From Darksidea phi (Eukaryota > Ascomycota > Dothideomycetes > Pleosporales > Lentitheciaceae), in NCBI GenBank assembly GCA_030770425.1, contig JASJFT010000139.1, positions 56,150 to 120,149 on the forward strand: a DNA stretch of 64,000 nt, written 5' to 3'. How positions within the stretch are numbered: the stretch's first letter is position 1; each line of letters begins with the position of its first letter. Made by a program: the position numbers and the translations under genes. The notes under the pieces are model-generated. The model was not told the DNA's origin. It saw only the letters and a list, made by a program, of their open reading frames with translations, and did no database searches. Below, one piece after another: positions 58,822 through 64,000 of the stretch.

Positions 58822-59257
58822 TGGATATCAGCCGAATCCCTCAGCTATCCTGTTTAGTCCCCTAGGAGAAGTAGTGTAGTATCTCTGTAGTATAATCTGT
58901 TCCTTCTGTTAACCAGCCCTGATTTCCTTACGATAAGGTAATATCTCTTTTCTAAATTCTATCAATGAGCGTCTGTATATACTAGAGATTGAAGAGGTTG
59001 TTAGAGATCTCCTAGCACTAGATTCTAACCGGTGGATAGCCTATTAACCCCTCTTCGAATTAATAAGCTTGGTAGCGGGTAAGAGAATCGAACCCTTGAT
59101 CTCTGCTAACTATAAAATAGTAGCGGAGCTAACTCCATGTAGCGAGTAAAAAATGTCCAAAGAGTGAAGCGGGCTGATATATATATTGGCACTACATAGG
59201 TAGCTTAGCAAGCCAGCCATATCCGGGGCTGAGTTGTATGTCTTGGCGGTTTAATCG

Positions 59258-59350
59258 AATAAGTAGCAGCCATCGCGTCGTCAAACGCGCGGAATAACCC
59301 AAAAAGGTAACACAAAAAGGCATTTCGTCCCGAATACCTTGAAACGCAAG
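59258..59350. repeat. Dispersed repeat copy 3 (partial)
   Basis: Matches 11265-11350 in the same orientation (AGCAGCCATCGCGTCGT, GGAATAACCCAAAAAGGT). The match ends abruptly near CTTGAAACGCAAG. Confidence 0.85.
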
Positions 59351-60377
59351 ATTATATTATTTTATGCTACTCTTAGTGTCGATACCGATACTGAGTACTA
59401 TATCTTTTACTATACGGCCTAGTAATATAGAACTAGACTGTTACGGATAATAATTTAAGATAAGTAAATAGAATAAGAAACTCTTATATATAGGACTTAT
59501 ACTCCAATAGTTAAGAAAGAGTTATTAAGCTTAGTAGCAAGCTAAAGTTATCTACGGATTATAAGGCTCTTAAGCCGTATATACGTACACACGCACACAC
59601 GTATACACAAACAATGCTCTCACTATAGAAGCAGTTGACGCGATCGCTCCATGCCTTCGACGGCTCCTCCACCTTCCTGGGTGCATTGCCCAAATCCACA
59701 TGAAGTTGAGCCCTGAGACACAACTCTTCTCCTTGTCCTCGAAAATAAAAGCAGGAGGCGTATTTGTGCGCCATTCCTTGCTATCCGCGAGCAGATCACC
59801 GTCATACTCTTCCCCCATCAAGCCTTAGCATCGATCGACATCGACTTTCAGAGTCGATGGCTTTGTAAGCTCAGCCTAGTATCCAGTCTCATATTCCAGG
59901 TATACAATACTTGAAACCTGAAAGCGAGGAGGTGAAGCTACTACAATTTTCGGCCCCGCAATAATCGTGGGGTCTTCCTTGGACACTTCTTACTATTTTA
60001 ACCGGTGGTGATTGTTAGGTGAGGGTGTCAGATCCTTGGGGCATGTTGATGTGGATATCTCCTTGGTAGGGGGAATGCCATCTGGGGAGGCCCCGTTAGG
60101 ATTCTTTTATATTGCTCTCATATCGGCTATGAGCGGGCGGTGGATGGGTCGTGCAGCTAGGACATTATGGTCGATTATCTGACTAGCAGCGCAACTCACA
60201 GTGTTGTAGAGTATTTGTTGAGCCTGTTCGCCCACGGCTGGCTAATAGATGGGCAATCAGCTCCGCATCGTCACAATATCAACTAGACCACGGAGCTAGA
60301 GCTGATTCGTAGCATAAGATTGGCCCTGCATTCCCGGGCCAAGCGGCAACCGGAGGAGTGGCTTTCTTCGCTGGACC

Positions 60378-60422
60378 TGATCAGTGAGGACGTTGGAAAA
60401 TTTCCAATGTCCGCACTGATCA
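60378..60422. repeat. Hairpin-forming inverted repeat
   Basis: TGATCAGTGAGGACGTTGG and its near-perfect reverse complement CCAATGTCCGCACTGATCA, separated by AAAATTT; about 22-bp arms with two mismatches. Confidence 0.85.
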
Positions 60423-60724
60423 AGTTCAAGTTTAGCGCCAGGAGTGCTTTGCTCTAAAGAACAAATAAGGTAGACGATTACTAAACTCTACTATGTAGCG
60501 ATATCCTCCAAAGCAAGCTAGAAGCCGGCAATTATAAGGAGCTCACTTCAGATGAGGTAAATAACCTGTGCTAATGATTCCCTCAAATAGCTCTCTTGAG
60601 ACATAGGCAGATATAAAAGCTGTCTCGCCTAATTCTCGTCAAATGCCGTGTATAATTACAAGCACACAAATAATCCCCATTTTTAAAGCTTCTCTGCCCC
60701 GCCTACACAATTGTCTCCATAGCG

Positions 60725-62878
60725 CTACCAAACAATCTGCCAAGCCGCGTCACTGAAGCCCACAATCTGTGAGAACACTTGGTCTCTCATATCCACATTG
60801 CTTAGCACCAAATCCTGGCCTCTCTTGTTCCGTAGCTTCAGATCCTTCCCGCTATCGCTTTTGGGCTTGGGCAGATTCTTGCCCACGACACGATCAATCT
60901 TCTCAATACGATCAATCTCAGAATAGGGAAGTGTCCAGTGTACCTGCTCGCTTGTAGGATTGGCATGGTGATTAGAAGTGAAGCGAACGGAGGTGTTGCT
61001 GATGACGAGGCGACCCTTGGTTTTGTCGTGCTGAGCGGTGTAAAAACCGTAATCACGAGTTTTGGACGAAGTTGGAGGCGAGGCGAGGGACGAGTCGGGG
61101 ACAGTAGAGGGGACAGTTCCGTGGGTTCCTTGGTAGCGGGAGCCTTCGGCTTGGATAGCTTTTATAGCCCACTCCCCTATAGAAACAGTTAGTCTTTGCT
61201 CATAGCGAGATGAAGATGAGAGGAAAATGCACTAACCATGAGTCGGAATTTCCCAGAAGATGCGCTTAGGAAGCGACGCCAATAGACGATACTCGGGAAA
61301 GTTGGCCGCAATCGGGAATAAACCAAAGAACGCGATGCCCATGCCTAGCGCCAAGCTCTTGATGAAAAGCCAAGCGGGAACGGAGGTGGTCGCAAGTATG
61401 ACAAGGATGAGAATGGTAAGGGTGGCGATTGTCCGGCTCGGTACGCGCCATTCGTAGAAGCTGTTTGCATTTAGCCACCCAACTTGCAATACTGTCCAGA
61501 AGAAGTCACTCACTTCCGGAAAACTTCAAAGAGATTGGCCATGTCAGACAGTTGGACCATAAGCCACGGCCCAACTTCCTCCAAAATCTTATCGGCCCAT
61601 TGCTCGTCACCTTCCTTCTGGATGTACTCCATAAGAGAAAGTGCAGTTCGTTGCCGGTCTTCGGTGCGCTCAATGTTTTGACGGAGATCTTTCATCGTTG
61701 GCTCGTTGAAGTGGCGTTCCATGACCAAGTAGACGATGGCGGAGAGCTGCATGTTTTATCAGGATCTATCCAGCTGTCTATTCTCATTGATCTTACCATG
61801 CCAGGCAGCAACAGATTGGTTGCCCACAATACAAGGTAGATGAGAAGGTACTTCATCGTTTCCGTGTGGTCCTCCCACCTGTAAACTCGCCGCGCCGTCA
61901 TGATGAACTCTTGGAACGGAGCAGAGGCTATGATTATGCGCTCGATGTTAGGCATGATTGATTCCTTCGATGGGGCGGGGTGGTCCATTCCGTATCCGAT
62001 GTACTGTCCGCCGTACTGCTGAGCGGCATACTCCAGGAGCTAGACAGCATTAATGACAGCATTCATCATGCTAAAACCAAAGCTTTTCTCACATGTTGTC
62101 CGTATGACCCCCAGTCCACCTTGGCATTTCCGTTTGCGTCCTTGATCTGGAAATCCGCTTTACTCTTCCGTACAAATCTATCCCGCGGCAGTAGTCGCAC
62201 TTTCGTAATATGCCGATCAAGCGTCCATCTCACATACATATTTTGTCTCTCCTTCATCAACTCATCGAACGTTTCGCTCGCTTCCTCTTGCTTCGACTCC
62301 GTCTGCGCCTGCTGCATTTCCTCATGCGCGTTCAACAAATCCACTTCCTGCCCGTGTGATATCTCCTTTGCTACGATGTTGGCCGCGACCTGATGGCTAC
62401 CTTGACCAGAAACTTTCGACTTGACCGTATCAATGGGATCGTGTACCAAGTCTTTCATGGTCGTCTTCTCAGGCACCGGGAGAGTTTCCTTGAGGTGAGA
62501 GTCCGACTCTTCGGTGATAGGGTTCGCGAGGAGCGAGTCTTGCTGGTCGAGGTCATCTTCAACATCGGTACCTTCGCTAATGTGCAGCGTCTTTCTAATC
62601 TTGAAAGCAGCGCCATGTCTCTTTTCGCTAATCGCAGCGCGCAGCGAGCGATGCTTTTCGTCGCTCCCATCATCTTCGCCATGGTTGTCGCACGTCTGCG
62701 GTGGTTTCCGAGGCAACTGTATTTGGCCTCCGATATTTACCGCTGCGCGGTCAAGGCCGGCATTGCGCTCGTCGATCGTTACGAACTCTTTCTTAGTCGC
62801 CATAATAGCTTCCGCTCTCGAGCCGAGATGCAGTGGATCGTAGGGTCTTCCCGGAAGTCTAGGGGTTTGGCGTGGCAT
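60725..62878 (-). CDS. DUF3292 membrane protein with C-terminal GRAM-like domain
   Basis: Exons 62878-62093, 62039-61797, 61746-61514, 61460-61237 and 61176-60725; 645 aa, all phases agreeing. The N-terminus is charged and disordered with RPYDPLHLGSRAEAIM. The DUF3292 core starts around MKDLVHDPIDTVKSKVSGQG and continues with RQNMYVRWTLDRHITKVRLL and YAAQQYGGQYIGYGMDHPAP. Hydrophobic helices follow (YLLIYLVLWATNLLLPGM, IATLTILILVILATTSVPAW, ALGMGIAFFGLFPIAANFPE). The C-terminal 110 residues look like a GRAM domain (GRLVISNTSVRFTSN, WTLPYSEIDRIEKIDR), which binds membranes or phosphoinositides in other proteins. Function unknown. The start could also be at 62989 or 62801. Confidence 0.88.
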
Positions 62879-63255
62879 GTGAGTGGTATGCGAGTCATTC
62901 ACGCCCTGCACGTCATGATACGTCATGCAGTGGTACAAAGGCACGTCAGTCCCTGAACATCGAATGCGAGGCTTTCTCGGGGGAAACATCCGTCTGCATT
63001 CGATGGCTGTTTCAATATTACTGTTTGCGGAAGTTTGTAGTCCGTTGCTTTATACGTCCGGATTTCTTCACCGAGGAGGCTAGTCTGCGTTAGGAAGTAT
63101 CGATGAAAGTAGCTACGTGATCATCCAAACACGCAATTATCGCAATCATCACAATCCCTAGACGATTTAGAGTTGTTTTTCAATATGGCAACGCTAACGA
63201 CTATATCTGCTCCGGAGATATTACCTATGCATCTAGAATATAGAATACACTATGG
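62879..63255. promoter_or_regulatory. Upstream region of the DUF3292 gene
   Basis: An open extension of the first exon reaches 62989. Beyond that, no coding signal up to the repeat at 63256. Confidence 0.35.
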
Positions 63256-64000
63256 TACCGTGCCCTAATCCATGATGAGTGCACCCCGATCCTTGATGAG
63301 GCAAACCCCTATCCTTAATTAGGGCAGCCTTATTAAGAATCGGGGTATAGTATCAGGGATAGTATTAGGTATAGTATTAGGTATAGTATTAGGCTCAGTA
63401 TCAGGCTTAGTATCAGGCTCATTATCAGGCTCAGTATCAGGCTCAGTATCAGGCTCAGTATCAGGCTCAGTATCAGGCTCAGCAGCTAACCTATATCGAG
63501 CTAAGGAGCTGGCCTATATCGAGCTCAGTATCAGGTATAGTATTAGGCTTAGGGGCTAGCCTATATCGAGCTTAGGAGGGTGCCTTACTTAGTTGTATAA
63601 ACTATATAGTTCTTATTATATTACTACGAAGGAGGAGCGATAGGGTAAGTATAAAGTATTAAGGTTATTAAGTATATAACGTAGAAGATTTCACGTACTA
63701 GTATATGAATATCCGCGAACACCCGCGCGCCCTTAATACTACCCAACGACCTTAGTTAGCTACTACCTAACGACCTTAGCCAACTACTACCCAACGACCT
63801 TAGCCAGCTACTAAGCTCTGTCGTAGCTAGCTCCTAAGCTCGATATAGGCCAGTTGCTGAGCTCTATATAGGCCAGCTCCTTAGCTCGATATAGGTTAGC
63901 CGCCGAGCCTGATACCGAGCCTAATACTGAGCCTGATACTGAGCCTGATACTGAGCCTGATACTGAGCCTGATACTGAGCCTGATACTGAGCCTGATACT
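63256..64000. mobile_element. Second mirror-array element, cut by the window end
   Basis: 63560-63770 is nearly the same as the core of the 9.6-kb element (10000-10190), including AACTATATAGTTCTTATTAT and CGCGAACACCCGCGCGCCCT. On the left, 12-bp units GGCTCAGTATCA repeat at 63400-63480; on the right, TGATACTGAGCC, the reverse complement, repeats from 63910 to the end. A degenerate left terminus may be CTATGGTACCGTG at 63264. The right terminus is outside the window. Confidence 0.75.

Larger units (their letters stand above)
58308..60724. other. Repeat-rich intergenic, no intact gene
   Basis: Holds the RIP-altered ankyrin copy, a T-rich run, a dispersed repeat copy and a hairpin, each listed separately. 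A minus-strand frame at 59821-59559 (83 aa) is not recognised. 59850-60370 and 60425-60724 show nothing clear. Confidence 0.5.

Noticed and set aside
59050..59160. tRNA-like sequence on the minus strand (GGTTCGATTC T-arm, CCGCTACC 3' end)
   Set aside because: No matching 5' acceptor strand and no proper D-arm; at best a tRNA-derived fragment.
59559..59821. 83-aa minus-strand frame
   Set aside because: No recognised relative and the end runs into a CA/TG simple repeat.
63910..64000. Telomeric or subtelomeric repeat at the window end
   Set aside because: The unit is TGATACTGAGCC, not TTAGGG-like, and the reverse complement occurs at 63400-63480, fitting an element arm.

Overview
This is nuclear DNA of a filamentous ascomycete (Pezizomycotina). 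The evidence is short introns (about 40-120 nt) with GTRNGT donors and CTAAC/CTGAC-like branch points, genes packed on both strands, fungal families (RTA1, HeLo, HET, Zn2Cys6, DUF3292, Dal5-type and monocarboxylate-type MFS), Fot1/pogo transposon debris, and AT-rich islands in which duplicated DNA differs mainly by C-to-T and G-to-A changes, as left by repeat-induced point mutation (RIP). A dothideomycete plant-associated or plant-pathogenic fungus is a reasonable guess from the secreted-protein content and compartments, but it is inference only. I used no database; splice models were read by eye.

Layout. 0.2-9.4 kb: an MFS transporter, a small membrane protein, an ABM-type protein, two decayed genes (one a subtilase-like S8 gene) and a fungal orphan protein. 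9.6-11.1 kb: a transposon-like element with terminal inverted repeats and mirror-image tandem arrays. 11.2-16 kb: repeats, a small hydrophilic protein and a broken HET-domain gene. 16.2-28.1 kb: an intact, repeat-free island with an FAD-linked oxidase, a DUF423/TMEM256 membrane protein, PRMT5, the DEAH helicase Prp43, RNA polymerase I subunit Rpa43, the U3 snoRNP protein Imp4 and a short-chain dehydrogenase. Prp43, Rpa43 and Imp4 all serve ribosome synthesis, and PRMT5 and Prp43 share a 271-bp divergent promoter.

28.5-34 kb is a graveyard: helicase-like transposon ORF, coiled-coil gene, ankyrin gene. 34.1-40.3 kb holds the most interesting block: five neighbouring genes for small secreted cysteine-rich proteins, with a sixth broken copy at 58 kb. 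They share an [YF]-x-[IV]-x-x-G-C-x-C-x-F-[FY] core, a later G-P-A and a final aromatic-x-Cys; three share a phase-2 intron at the same place. One carries two copies of the domain. I recognise no named family, so I treat them as an apparently undescribed family of candidate secreted effectors. Next come a secreted alpha/beta hydrolase, a flavin-reductase-like protein, a large glycosylated multi-pass membrane protein, a Dal5-type MFS transporter, a decayed HeLo-ankyrin incompatibility-type gene, an AT-rich island with a long inverted repeat, an RTA1-like membrane protein, a Zn2Cys6 regulator with one nonsense codon, a RIP-wrecked pogo transposase, and a DUF3292/GRAM-like protein. The window ends inside a second copy of the mirror-array element.
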